DNA of 13,757 nucleotides from ATM1 sp003577165 (GCA_030263715.1 SZPM01000035.1:1-13757), one strand, 5' to 3'; positions 6,855-12,905 are shown, numbered from the stretch's first letter. Made by a program: numbers and translations. Notes: generated from the letters alone by a model not told the origin.

Positions 6855-7535
6855 CTATCCTCCCTTCTTCAGTTTGTCGGCGAACTTCTTGCGAAACTCG
6901 CGAACCTTCGGCTCGATGATGGCGCGGCAGTAGCCGGCGTTCATTTGCGCTCTCTCGGATTCCGACGCGTTCTCGAATTTCCTGAAGTAATCCTGGTGAT
7001 AGTCCTCAGCGACGGTGTAGTTCTTCACCGGCTCGATCGTGGTGACGATCGGGCGAGGCCAGATGCCTGCTTTTTCGATTTCGTCTTTGATCTTCTCGGC
7101 AGTGCGCTTCTCCTCATCGTTCGCGTAGAAGATCGCGGAGCGGTACTGAGTGCCGACGTCCGGGCCTTGGCGATTGAGAGTCGTCGGGTCGTGGGCGACG
7201 AAGAAGAGGCGGAGCAGGTCCTCGGACGAAACCGCCTTCGGGTCGAAGACGATCTTGACGGCTTCGGCATGGCCGGTGAGGCCGGAGCAGACCTCCGCGT
7301 AAGTCACGTTCGGCTTCGAACCGCCGACATACGCGCTCTCGACGTAGTAGACGCCCTTCAGATCTTCAAACAGCGCCTCGATGCACCAGAAGCATCCACC
7401 GGCGACGATGATGGACTTCGCATCCTTGGGAACCGGCGGGACGGGGCCTTGGGACATTTCGCGCATTTTGTACGACGAGAGGGCGCAGCCGGAAACGAGA
7501 GCGGAAAGACAGAGGAGCGTGGACGTGATTTGCAT
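6855..7535 (-). CDS. msrA: Peptide-methionine (S)-S-oxide reductase, lipoprotein form
   Basis: Reduces methionine-S-sulfoxide in proteins. The core is typical: GGCFWCIEALF with catalytic Cys48, GHAEAVKIVFDP, HDPTTLNRQGPDVGTQYRS, and AEDYHQDYF (176-184). A C-terminal Cys203 (AGYCRAII) is a likely resolving cysteine. What differs from the cytosolic enzyme is the N-terminus: a hydrophobic LLCLSALVSG followed by Cys17, a good lipobox (LVSGC), and a short linker before the domain. The enzyme is therefore predicted to be anchored as a lipoprotein and to repair envelope proteins, perhaps those made by neighbouring secreted-protein genes. A GGAGG lies 11 nt before ATG 7535. No MsrB is fused or adjacent. 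folB follows in the same direction. Confidence 0.93.
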   Translation of the reverse strand: MQITSTLLCLSALVSGCALSSYKMREMSQGPVPPVPKDAKSIIVAGGCFWCIEALFEDLKGVYYVESAYVGGSKPNVTYAEVCSGLTGHAEAVKIVFDPKAVSSEDLLRLFFVAHDPTTLNRQGPDVGTQYRSAIFYANDEEKRTAEKIKDEIEKAGIWPRPIVTTIEPVKNYTVAEDYHQDYFRKFENASESERAQMNAGYCRAIIEPKVREFRKKFADKLKKGG

Positions 7536-7622
7536 TCGAGAACGGGCCTCCGGTCGCTATAACGCCGTGGGCAGAGAAATGGTTTCCCATTGAATGGACC
7601 TCGGCCGTGGCAAGATTCGCGC

Positions 7623-8243
7623 GTGGAGCTCATTCGAGTCGCGGAAGGACAGGCTGAGGATGCGGCGCAAGTGCTGGCGACCTCGTTCGCCGACTACCCG
7701 TTCCTGAAGCGGTCGCTCGCAGGAGCGACGGAGCCGGTCGAGGCGATGACGCTGCTGCTGTTTCGCATCGCCGTTCGGTATCGGCTGTCCGCTGGGTATC
7801 CGGTGATGGGTGCGTCGGAGGGGGGCCGGATCGTCGGCGTGGCGAACCTGACGCCGCCGCCATCGGTCGGCCCGGACGTGGATTGGGGAGAGACGTGGGA
7901 GGAGTTCGATTCCAAGCTGTCCCAGTCCGGACGCGCGTACATGGACGAATACGAGCGAGTGCAGGAGGAGGCGAAACCGAAGGAGCCTCATGTTTACGTG
8001 ACGGCGATCGGCGTGATGCCTGGAAACCAGGGACGAGGCATCGGGCGCGCACTGCTCGACGCGGCTTCCGAGTACGCAAAGTCGCTCGATGTAGCGGGCA
8101 TTGCGCTCGACACGCATGACCAAGGCAACGTCGAGAAGTACAGATCGCTTGGCTTTGAACTCATCGCTGTCACAAAAGTGCTGGACCTCCAGAATTACTA
8201 CTTCTGGAGGCCCTGCGGTGCGAGGATGGATGGGTCCGATTAG
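7623..8243 (+). CDS. GNAT-family N-acetyltransferase
   Basis: A 206-residue acetyl-CoA-dependent acetyltransferase of unknown substrate. The acetyl-CoA loop is clear in VTAIGVMPGNQGRGIGRALL (the Q/RxxGxG/A motif reads QGRGIG), followed by a helix DAASEYAKSLDV, a strand AGIALDTH, and the C-terminal NVEKYRSLGFELIAVTKV, the usual end of the fold. GTG 7623 (MELIRVAEG...) matches the family's N-terminal strand. A TTG at 7590 would add 11 residues but is a poorer fit, and no in-frame ATG is available. No SD is seen. It is divergent from msrA. Its last codons overlap the convergent rocD stop by 4 bp. A Pro-rich insertion (TPPPSVGPDVDWGETWEEF) sits mid-domain. Confidence 0.82.
   Translation: MELIRVAEGQAEDAAQVLATSFADYPFLKRSLAGATEPVEAMTLLLFRIAVRYRLSAGYPVMGASEGGRIVGVANLTPPPSVGPDVDWGETWEEFDSKLSQSGRAYMDEYERVQEEAKPKEPHVYVTAIGVMPGNQGRGIGRALLDAASEYAKSLDVAGIALDTHDQGNVEKYRSLGFELIAVTKVLDLQNYYFWRPCGARMDGSD
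8186..8210. other. Perfect hairpin at the convergent gene ends
   Basis: CCTCCAGAA (8186-8194) and TTCTGGAGG (8202-8210) form a perfect 9-bp stem with a 7-nt loop, inside the last codons of the GNAT gene and 30 nt beyond the rocD stop on the minus strand. On the minus strand a few U residues (TTTT about 9 nt later) follow, so it may end rocD transcription weakly. It could also be a coding coincidence. Confidence 0.4.
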
Positions 8244-9514
8244 GAAACTGCGTCGAGGGCTTTGGAGGTCTTCTCGACGATCTGGTTCACCAAGTTCTCG
8301 TCAATGACGAGCGGGGGGGCGAAGCGGAACGTTCGGTGGCGGGTCTCCTTCGTGAGAATGCCCTGTTCGACGAACGCCTCGGCGAGTTTGTGCGTGTCGG
8401 TTCCTTCGCGTACTTCGAGTCCGACGAGCAGGCCCCGTCCGCGAACGTCTTCGATGCACGGGTGGGGGAGAGCACGCAGTTTTTCAACGAGAAGCGCGCC
8501 GAGTTTCGCGCTTGCTCCGCACAGGTCCTTCTGCTCGAGTTCCGCCATCGCAGCAAGGGCGACGACGCAGGCGACAGGATTGCCGCCGAACGTGCTTCCG
8601 TGGTCACCCGGAACGAACACGTCCATGACGTGCTTCGCTCCGACGACGGCTGCCACCGGGTATAGGCCCCCACCCAGGGCCTTTCCGAGGCACATCATGT
8701 CGGGCTTGGCGTCTTCGTGCATCCAGGCGAACTTCTTGCCGGTGCGCGCGAAGCCCGTCTGGATTTCGTCCCAAATGAGGAGGACGTTGTTCTCCGTGCA
8801 AAGCGAGCGAAGTTCCGCCATGAAGCCGTCGGGCGGGATGATGATCCCCCCCTCCGCCTGAATCGGCTCCATCATGACCGCGCAGGTGTTCGGCGTGATT
8901 GCGGCGCGCACCGCGTCGAGGTCGCCGAACGGCACGATCTTAAACCCTGGGCCGTATGGACCGAAGAACTCGTTGTACTGCTTTTCCGTGCTGAACGAGA
9001 CGATGGTGGTCGTTCGTCCGTGGAAGTTCTCTGCGGCCACGATGATCTCGGCCTGGTTCATCGGCACGCCTTTCTTGGCGTACGCCCATTTGCGCGCGAG
9101 TTTGATCGCTGTTTCGACGGCCTCTGCGCCCGTGTTCATCGGGCAGGCCATGTCCATGTCGGTGTATTCGCAAACGCCCTTTAGGAAGAGCGCCAACTCG
9201 GACGTGTACATCGCTCGGCTGACCAGCGTGACTTTGTCGAGCTGCTCGTCCACGGTGTTGGTGACGAATTCGCTCAGGTGTCCGTGGGCGACTGCGCTGT
9301 AGCATCCGATGCAGTCGATGTACTGTTTGCCGCTGCCGTCATAGGCGTAGGCTCCCTTGGCTCGCACGACGTTGACGGGGAGGGGGTGATAGTTGTGCGT
9401 GCCGTAGGCTTCCGTCATTTCGATGGCTTCAGAATCGGTGAGGCGCTCGACGACGGCCCGGACACCGTTTTCGATGATGTCGGTCCAGATCGATTTTGTT
9501 TTCACAGTGTTCAT
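8240..9514 (-). CDS. rocD: Ornithine aminotransferase
   Basis: Transfers the delta-amino group of ornithine to 2-oxoglutarate, giving glutamate semialdehyde, in arginine and proline metabolism. The product has 424 residues and is a class III PLP aminotransferase. The ornithine-specific signature is strong: AYGTHNYHPLPVNVVRAKG (36-54) and CYSAVAHGH. The PLP site is complete: NTGAEAVETAIKLARKW, WDEIQTGFARTGK (Asp249), and CLGKALGGGLYPVAAVV with Lys278, then GDHGSTFGGNPVA. The start at ATG 9514 has GAGG about 10 nt upstream; the frame runs upstream to 9607 without protein-like sequence. Acetylornithine or GABA transaminase are the alternatives, but the NYHPLP segment favours RocD. No other arginine-catabolism gene is in the window. 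Confidence 0.9.
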   Translation of the reverse strand: MNTVKTKSIWTDIIENGVRAVVERLTDSEAIEMTEAYGTHNYHPLPVNVVRAKGAYAYDGSGKQYIDCIGCYSAVAHGHLSEFVTNTVDEQLDKVTLVSRAMYTSELALFLKGVCEYTDMDMACPMNTGAEAVETAIKLARKWAYAKKGVPMNQAEIIVAAENFHGRTTTIVSFSTEKQYNEFFGPYGPGFKIVPFGDLDAVRAAITPNTCAVMMEPIQAEGGIIIPPDGFMAELRSLCTENNVLLIWDEIQTGFARTGKKFAWMHEDAKPDMMCLGKALGGGLYPVAAVVGAKHVMDVFVPGDHGSTFGGNPVACVVALAAMAELEQKDLCGASAKLGALLVEKLRALPHPCIEDVRGRGLLVGLEVREGTDTHKLAEAFVEQGILTKETRHRTFRFAPPLVIDENLVNQIVEKTSKALDAVS

Positions 9515-9727
9515 CGTTGTTTTTCCTCGCGGTGCGTCCGGCGGGTGGGGGGCCGGCGCATCAAAGCAAAAAGGCTCGAGCCGACTGCTGGGCGCGTCCA
9601 TGGGCAAAGCGATGCGAACGGGCGCCCCTCGTTAGAGGGGTCGTCGTCGTCGGGCTGCGGACGGGCTCAGGAGCACGGTTCGAACCTACCCGGAATGTAC
9701 CCCAAGGCGGGCGGATTCGGCTTTGGA
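9515..9727. other. Structured non-coding leader region upstream of rocD
   Basis: No gene is seen. A hairpin with CCGGC/GCCGG arms (9538-9556) lies in the rocD leader on the minus strand. A GGCTCGAGCC palindrome at about 9571-9580 is followed on the minus strand by a T-rich run. A strong tetraloop hairpin CCCCTC-GTTA-GAGGGG occupies 9625-9640, and four TCG repeats follow at 9641-9652. No promoter for rocD could be fixed with confidence. Confidence 0.45.
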
Positions 9728-9764
9728 GGCAGGCAGGGGGTGGGGAGGCGGGGGTCTGCCTGCC
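9728..9764 (+). repeat. Inverted repeat with a G-rich loop
   Basis: GGCAGGCAG (9728-9736) and CTGCCTGCC (9756-9764) form a perfect 9-bp stem. The 19-nt loop holds runs of 4, 4, 2 and 5 G residues, so a two-tier G-quadruplex is possible. The loop contains GGGGAGGCGGG (9742-9752), an 11-mer found again in the dispersed repeats at 11688 and 13064, so this may be a partial repeat copy. Confidence 0.55.
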
Positions 9765-9828
9765 GAAAATACGGATAAGAGGCGGAGCCTTCAGGGTTTG
9801 TGGGTTCCAAATCGATGTAATCTCGCGC

Positions 9829-9865
9829 GCGGCCCGGCTCACGCTGGGCCGCTTTTGTTGTTTTG
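9829..9865 (+). terminator. Plus-strand intrinsic terminator without an obvious gene
   Basis: GCGGCCC (9829-9835) pairs with GGGCCGC (9846-9852), followed at once by TTTTGTTGTTTT. The form is that of a Rho-independent terminator for rightward transcription. The nearest plus-strand protein gene ends at 8243, with rocD in the opposite direction between, so it may end a non-coding RNA or stop antisense transcription. Confidence 0.6.
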
Positions 9866-9870
9866 GGGCT

Positions 9871-9936
9871 GGGTGCACGCCTGCACGGGTGCACGCCTCC
9901 GCGCGTAGGGAAGCGTGCACCTTCGGGCGTGCACCC
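9871..9936. repeat. Nested GTGCAC inverted and direct repeats
   Basis: GGGTGCACGCC occurs twice as a direct repeat (9871-9881 and 9887-9897). Its complement follows twice, GCGTGCACC (9913-9921) and GGCGTGCACCC (9926-9936). The outer pair forms an 11-bp stem and the inner pair a 9-bp stem, so the block can fold as nested hairpins or offer four half-sites to a dimeric regulator. It starts 6 bp after the orphan terminator. Confidence 0.6.
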
Positions 9937-9975
9937 CCCGGGTTTTCCACAGGCTTTCTCGGCTGGCGTACGGGC

Positions 9976-10099
9976 CCCTCCCCCAGGCGCTCCGCGCCCG
10001 GGGGGAGGAGGGAGTCGCCGTGGGGCGTGCGCGGGCCGTTGTTGGGGGGCCTATCGCTGTTCATGCCTCTTAGGTCACGGGCCGGGGGATCGTCAAGGC
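9976..10099. repeat. Dispersed intergenic repeat, copy A, with attached hairpin
   Basis: Bases 9998-10099 match 11587-11687 over about 102 bp with roughly 92% identity by eye. The shared end reads TAGGTCACGGGCCGGGGGAT then CGTCAAGGC. In this copy the left end is part of a strong hairpin: CCCCTCCCCC and GGCGC before a TCC loop, then GCGCC and GGGGGGAGG (about 9976-10009). It stops abruptly at 10099, where the other copies continue with GGGGAGGCGGG, and the next gene's -10 box follows. Confidence 0.75.
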
Positions 10100-10108
10100 T
10101 GATGAGCA

Positions 10109-10114
10109 TACAAT
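10109..10114 (+). promoter_or_regulatory. TACAAT -10 element before the pyrE-like paralog
   Basis: TACAAT ends 6 nt before ATG 10121, with CAGAAG between and no good SD. This is the geometry of a leaderless mRNA. No convincing -35; the upstream sequence is the end of the repeat. Confidence 0.45.
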
Positions 10115-10120
10115 CAGAAG

Positions 10121-10678
10121 ATGAACGGGCCAATGGCGTTGTTAGAGCAGGCAGGCATCATTCAGCGCGGCCATTTCCTACTACCGGATGGACGGCATTC
10201 GGACATGTGGATCGACCGGAACCCCCTGACCGAAGAACCCGATTTGGCCGAGCCGCTCTTGAATGCGCTTGCGGACTTGCTCCGTCCGTTCAGATTGGAC
10301 CGCCTAACCGGAGCTTCAACGTACGGGCTGATCGTAGCGCACCAAGTAGCAAGGCTGCTCGGAGCGCGGTATCACTCGCTCGACTTCACCCAGTCCGTCC
10401 CCCACGTTGACCCGTTCGCCGAGCTAAGGGAGGAGCGAGTGGCGGTTGTGGAGGACTTCGCCTATCGAGCGGAGCAGTTTGATCCTGCCGTTCGAGCGGT
10501 GAGGAGCAAGGGGGCCAAGGTCGTCGCCCTTGGGGCGCTCGTCGCCTTTCCGATCCGTCCGGCAGACCTGCCGGTTGAGAGGTTCGAGTGCGCGTGCCCG
10601 ATCGTCGCTCAAGTATTCCCAGCGGATCGCGTTCCCGAAAGGCTCGGCCAGATTCCGGTTCAGCGGGTCCAGGGCTGA
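10121..10678 (+). CDS. Divergent orotate phosphoribosyltransferase-like paralog
   Basis: A 185-residue type I phosphoribosyltransferase-fold protein related to the pyrE product that follows. The N-terminal signature RGHFLLPDGRHSDMWID (16-32) aligns with RGHFKLASGKHSDVYIE there, and LTGASTYGLIVAHQVARLLG (62-81) matches the segment around its GPATGG. The PRPP-binding loop is altered: VAVVED (107-112) keeps the acidic pair Glu111-Asp112 but is followed by FAYRAEQ in place of VLTTGSS. The flexible loop is also unlike OPRTase (TQSVPHVDPFAEL). Orotate transferase activity is thus doubtful; a changed substrate, a regulatory partner of PyrE, or decay are possible. The frame is intact with no stops, which speaks against a pseudogene. 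pyrE starts 120 bp downstream on the same strand. Confidence 0.75.
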   Translation: MNGPMALLEQAGIIQRGHFLLPDGRHSDMWIDRNPLTEEPDLAEPLLNALADLLRPFRLDRLTGASTYGLIVAHQVARLLGARYHSLDFTQSVPHVDPFAELREERVAVVEDFAYRAEQFDPAVRAVRSKGAKVVALGALVAFPIRPADLPVERFECACPIVAQVFPADRVPERLGQIPVQRVQG

Positions 10679-10798
10679 GAGCCGCAGGGAATCCGCGCCC
10701 TGTTCCATAATCGACTACTCGGGACGCGGTGGGCGCCTCGCCCTCTGGCGTGGCAGAAGCCTTCCGCAAGGTTCACTCGTCCGAAGTTTTGGGCCCAG

Positions 10799-11443
10799 AT
10801 GACAACGACAGAGTTTCGTGAAGCAACGAGCGGGATGCAAGACGAGCAGGAAGCGCAACGTAGGGCCGAAATCAGGCGGCTCATCGAGGAGTGCGGAGCC
10901 GTCCGTCGCGGACACTTTAAATTAGCAAGCGGCAAGCACAGCGACGTCTACATCGAGAAGTTTCGAGTTCTGGAGCGCCCCAAGGTTCTGCGCCGGGTCT
11001 GCACCGAGATCGCAGAGCACTTCCGAGGAAAGCGCCCCGAGATCGTCATAGGACCCGCTACCGGCGGGATGATGGTGGCTCTCATGGTGGCCGACATCCT
11101 CGGAATCGACGTCGTTTACGTCGAGGCTGATCCCGAGGGAAACAGGGTGCTCAGAAGGGGTGGGAGTATCCCCAGGGGAACGAAGACGCTCCTGGTTGAC
11201 GACGTGCTGACGACCGGATCTTCGCTGTTCGACGTGCTGAAAGTCCCTGACGTGAAGGGCTCAGACCTGATCGGGGTCGGCGTCCTCATCGACCGATCCG
11301 AAGCAACGATCGACTTTGGGGCTGAATTCTTTGCGGCGAGCCGGTTCGAAGCCAAGAGCTATTTGCCCGAAGACGTGCCCGATTGGCTCGCGATCATTCC
11401 GGTGGAGATTCCCGGAACTAGCGCCGCACGGAAAGGGCTCTAG
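10799..11443 (+). CDS. pyrE: Orotate phosphoribosyltransferase
   Basis: Joins orotate to PRPP to make OMP, the fifth step of pyrimidine synthesis. The protein has 214 residues. Motifs: RGHFKLASGKHSDVYIEKFRVLE (37-59, split here only for description), GPATGGMMVALMVADILG (85-102), and the canonical PRPP loop LLVDDVLTTGSS (131-142) with Asp134-Asp135. The flexible-loop segment is YVEADPEGNRVLRRG, lacking the lysines of the E. coli enzyme but of the type seen in other OPRTases with an arginine-rich RRG end. The start is uncertain: ATG 10799 has no SD, and an in-frame ATG at 10835 is closer to the usual N-terminus. No other pyr gene is in the window. Its TAG overlaps the stop of the recombinase remnant on the other strand. 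Confidence 0.9.
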   Translation: MTTTEFREATSGMQDEQEAQRRAEIRRLIEECGAVRRGHFKLASGKHSDVYIEKFRVLERPKVLRRVCTEIAEHFRGKRPEIVIGPATGGMMVALMVADILGIDVVYVEADPEGNRVLRRGGSIPRGTKTLLVDDVLTTGSSLFDVLKVPDVKGSDLIGVGVLIDRSEATIDFGAEFFAASRFEAKSYLPEDVPDWLAIIPVEIPGTSAARKGL

Positions 11444-11556
11444 GTCGTCGACAGCCTCTCCGTAAGTTGCGCCTGGTCGTGCCGAAGGGCAGGGACCACC
11501 TGGCTGTAGGTGTCCCGGGTCAGGACGACTAAGAGTGGTCCAACGTCTGCATGATC
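11440..11556 (-). pseudogene. Remnant of a tyrosine recombinase C-terminus
   Basis: The minus frame ending at the TAG 11440-11442 reads DHADVGPLLVVLTRDTYSQV then VPALRHDQAQLTERLS. This resembles the C-terminal end of phage-type integrases, where (G)H-S/A-x-V is followed by T-L-x-T-Y-S-H-V-x-P and a helix. DTYSQVVPAL would hold the nucleophilic tyrosine. The gap between the His motif and the tyrosine carries extra residues (GPLLVVL), and nothing upstream resembles the Arg-containing catalytic core; the frame instead runs into the dispersed repeat. I therefore call it a decayed fragment. It is convergent with pyrE and the two stop codons overlap. Confidence 0.55.
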
Positions 11557-11586
11557 GTTTACCGTTCGGCGTCTTCTTGGGAGGAA

Positions 11587-11698
11587 CCGGGGGGAGGAGG
11601 GAGTCGCCGTGGGGCGTGCGCGGGCGGTTCTGGGGGGCGTGTCGCGGTTCATGCCTCTAAGGTCACGGGCCGGGGGATCGTCAAGGCGGGGAGGCGGG
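11587..11698. repeat. Dispersed intergenic repeat, copy B
   Basis: About 102 bp match copy A (9998-10099), and the last 46 bp (11653-11698) match copy C (13029-13074) without gaps at about 85% by eye. This copy includes the 11-mer GGGGAGGCGGG at 11688-11698, absent from copy A. It lies just upstream, on the minus strand, of the recombinase remnant, and the minus frame through both is open. Confidence 0.75.
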
Positions 11699-11852
11699 CA
11701 TTTCAACCTGCCGGGCAGGAGAATCGTCTGGGCCAGGGCAGCAGGGCGGAGTCAATGTCATGGGGGGAGCCGCGGGTGGCCCGCGACCTTCGAAGGGCCA
11801 TGCCGCTGACGGAATGGCGGAACGGGGCGCGGGGCCCCCTCTTGCCGCTGGG
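11699..11852. other. Gene-free stretch after repeat copy B
   Basis: No gene is seen. CCTGCC-G-GGCAGG at about 11707-11719 is a small inverted repeat next to the repeat, and CGCGGG/CCCGCG (11771-11785) forms a 6-bp stem with a 3-nt loop. There is no T-tract that would make a terminator for the hicB end. Confidence 0.4.
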
Positions 11853-12182
11853 CTAGGCAGGCACCTTGTTTGCCGAAGGCAACACCTGGGCTGCGATCTG
11901 GCGCTCGTGCGCGAATTCGAGGTCAGCAGCCTCCGCTGCGGTTACGACGACTTCGAAGACGAAGTGCGTGGGTTCCGGCAGATCTTGGCCAGTCGATGCC
12001 AGGTGCTCCAGATACCGGCGCAAGTTTTCGGCGAAGCCCTGTCGTGCCTCCTCCTCGGAATCTCCCTGCGCGTCGACTCCGAGCAGCGCAGGGTGACTCG
12101 CAAAGAAAACCGTCCGACCGCCCACCGGCTCTTGCAAAACGGTCGGCAACCAGGTTCGCTCTGCTACTCGCACGGTCATCAT
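11853..12182 (-). CDS. hicB: HicB-family antitoxin
   Basis: A 109-residue protein with the HicB partial RNase H-like domain. The signature is the strand-turn-helix VFFASHPALLGVDAQGDSEE followed by EARQGFAENLRRYLEHLA (residues about 25-63), as in HicB antitoxins. The C-terminal part (FVFEVVVTAAEAADLEFAHE) shows no obvious ribbon-helix-helix or HTH DNA-binding domain, so autoregulation by the antitoxin is uncertain. It would bind and neutralise the HicA-like product. ATG 12182 overlaps the hicA stop (ATGA, 4 nt), so the two are translationally coupled, toxin first, the usual hicAB order. Confidence 0.8.
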   Translation of the reverse strand: MMTVRVAERTWLPTVLQEPVGGRTVFFASHPALLGVDAQGDSEEEARQGFAENLRRYLEHLASTGQDLPEPTHFVFEVVVTAAEAADLEFAHERQIAAQVLPSANKVPA

Positions 12183-12448
12183 GAGTTTGTATCGGTATGT
12201 CCTTGTCGCGCCTTGAGTTTACTAATTATCTTAACGGCGGTTGCCGCATACCCGGTTGCGAGGTCCCCGCTGGAGCGGGAGACGTAGGCTACCAGGTCGG
12301 GATATTGCGGATGCGAGTACTGGGTATCCCGGCCCTTTTCCGAGGCTACGAAGCCAAAACCCAAGTACAGGGTTCGGAAGTCAGACGCCTTCCAGCCGGC
12401 CTTGGTTCGGCACATCGCCTGAAACAGCTTCTCGGCGCCCTTACCCAT
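12179..12448 (-). CDS. hicA: HicA-family toxin (mRNA interferase-like)
   Basis: An 89-residue protein with the small dsRBD-like HicA fold: N-terminal helix AEKLFQAMCRTKAGW, strands around GFGFVASEKGRDTQYSHPQY, then PDLVAYVSRSSGDLATGYAA and a C-terminal helix TAVKIISKLK. HicA toxins cleave mRNA using one histidine in the second strand; His46 (QYSHP) is in that position. The usual lysine/glycine-rich GSHH run is replaced by GRDTQYSH, so it is a divergent member and the call leans on its pairing with hicB. ATG 12448 overlaps the end of the upstream DUF6941-like gene by 8 nt, so all three genes are coupled. Confidence 0.72.
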   Translation of the reverse strand: MGKGAEKLFQAMCRTKAGWKASDFRTLYLGFGFVASEKGRDTQYSHPQYPDLVAYVSRSSGDLATGYAATAVKIISKLKARQGHTDTNS

Positions 12449-12836
12449 GCGGCAGCCGAGCGATGTTCAGCGTTAACTTTCTGACCGTGTGGTTCCCGAT
12501 GGTGACCTCAACCTCGTGGGGGCCGTACGCGTGAAAGGAGATGCCGTTGACGCGGAACTGCAGCGAAAGGGGTTGCAGCTTGGCGTCCTCTTGTATGTTG
12601 ATTTGACCGTCGGCACCGAAAATCTCCTTCCCCTCCGGGTCCGAGATGCGGACATACATGCTCTGACGAGTTCCGATGTCGCCGTCTGTGACCGAGAGTT
12701 GCAGGCAGATGAAGAACTGCGGATGGAGGGCCGGCAGTTTTTCGCAGAAGATCGTTTGGAAGATGCCTGCGATCGAGAGCTTGCCCTCGCGCGAGACGCT
12801 GGCGTAATCGGCAATGTGAACGTAGTCGAGAGTCAT
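12441..12836 (-). CDS. DUF6941-like protein, first gene of the hicAB operon
   Basis: A 131-residue protein without signal peptide. It resembles the DUF6941 family as I remember it: MTLDYVHIADYASVSREGKL, then SIAGIFQTIFCEKLPALHPQ, a beta-rich mid part ICLQLSVTDGD and RISDPEGKEIFG, and a C-terminal YGPHEVEVTIGN. The family has no known biochemical function; the fold looks like a small beta-sandwich. Here its last 8 nt overlap the hicA start (ATGGGTAA), so it is translated together with the toxin and antitoxin. That could mean a third component, or only a shared promoter. On the minus strand TAGACT at 12852-12857 is a possible -10, about 15 nt before the ATG; there is no strong SD. Confidence 0.7.
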   Translation of the reverse strand: MTLDYVHIADYASVSREGKLSIAGIFQTIFCEKLPALHPQFFICLQLSVTDGDIGTRQSMYVRISDPEGKEIFGADGQINIQEDAKLQPLSLQFRVNGISFHAYGPHEVEVTIGNHTVRKLTLNIARLPHG

Positions 12837-12884
12837 ACTTGCCCCGACACCAGTCTACCTAAATCAGGATCACGACAGAAGCCC

Positions 12885-12905
12885 GACGCCGCCAGATTTG
12901 GCGTC
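12885..12905. other. Hairpin between the divergent defence genes
   Basis: GACGCC (12885-12890) pairs with GGCGTC (12900-12905) around a 9-nt loop; a shifted pairing CGCCA/TGGCG also fits. It lies upstream of the minus-strand operon's presumed promoter and could be an operator or a terminator-like barrier. Nothing decides between these. Confidence 0.3.

Noticed and set aside
9571..9640. Minus-strand palindrome plus T-run (9563-9580) as a terminator
   Set aside because: The 10-nt palindrome has no loop and no minus-strand gene ends just upstream of it, so a terminator call is not supported.
9677..9686. GGTTCGAACC resembling a tRNA or tmRNA T-arm
   Set aside because: It is a simple palindrome; flanking bases do not form a 5-bp T-stem, and no acceptor stem, anticodon arm or CCA end is found on either strand.
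9943..9951. TTTTCCACA, near-match to a DnaA box, as a sign of a replication origin
   Set aside because: A single site with one mismatch; no cluster of boxes, AT-rich unwinding region or dnaA/dnaN genes nearby.
9561..10133. Long minus-strand open frame of 190 codons
   Set aside because: Product is rich in P and R, with no domain; it crosses repeat copy A, the terminator and the GTGCAC block, and is a GC-driven open frame.
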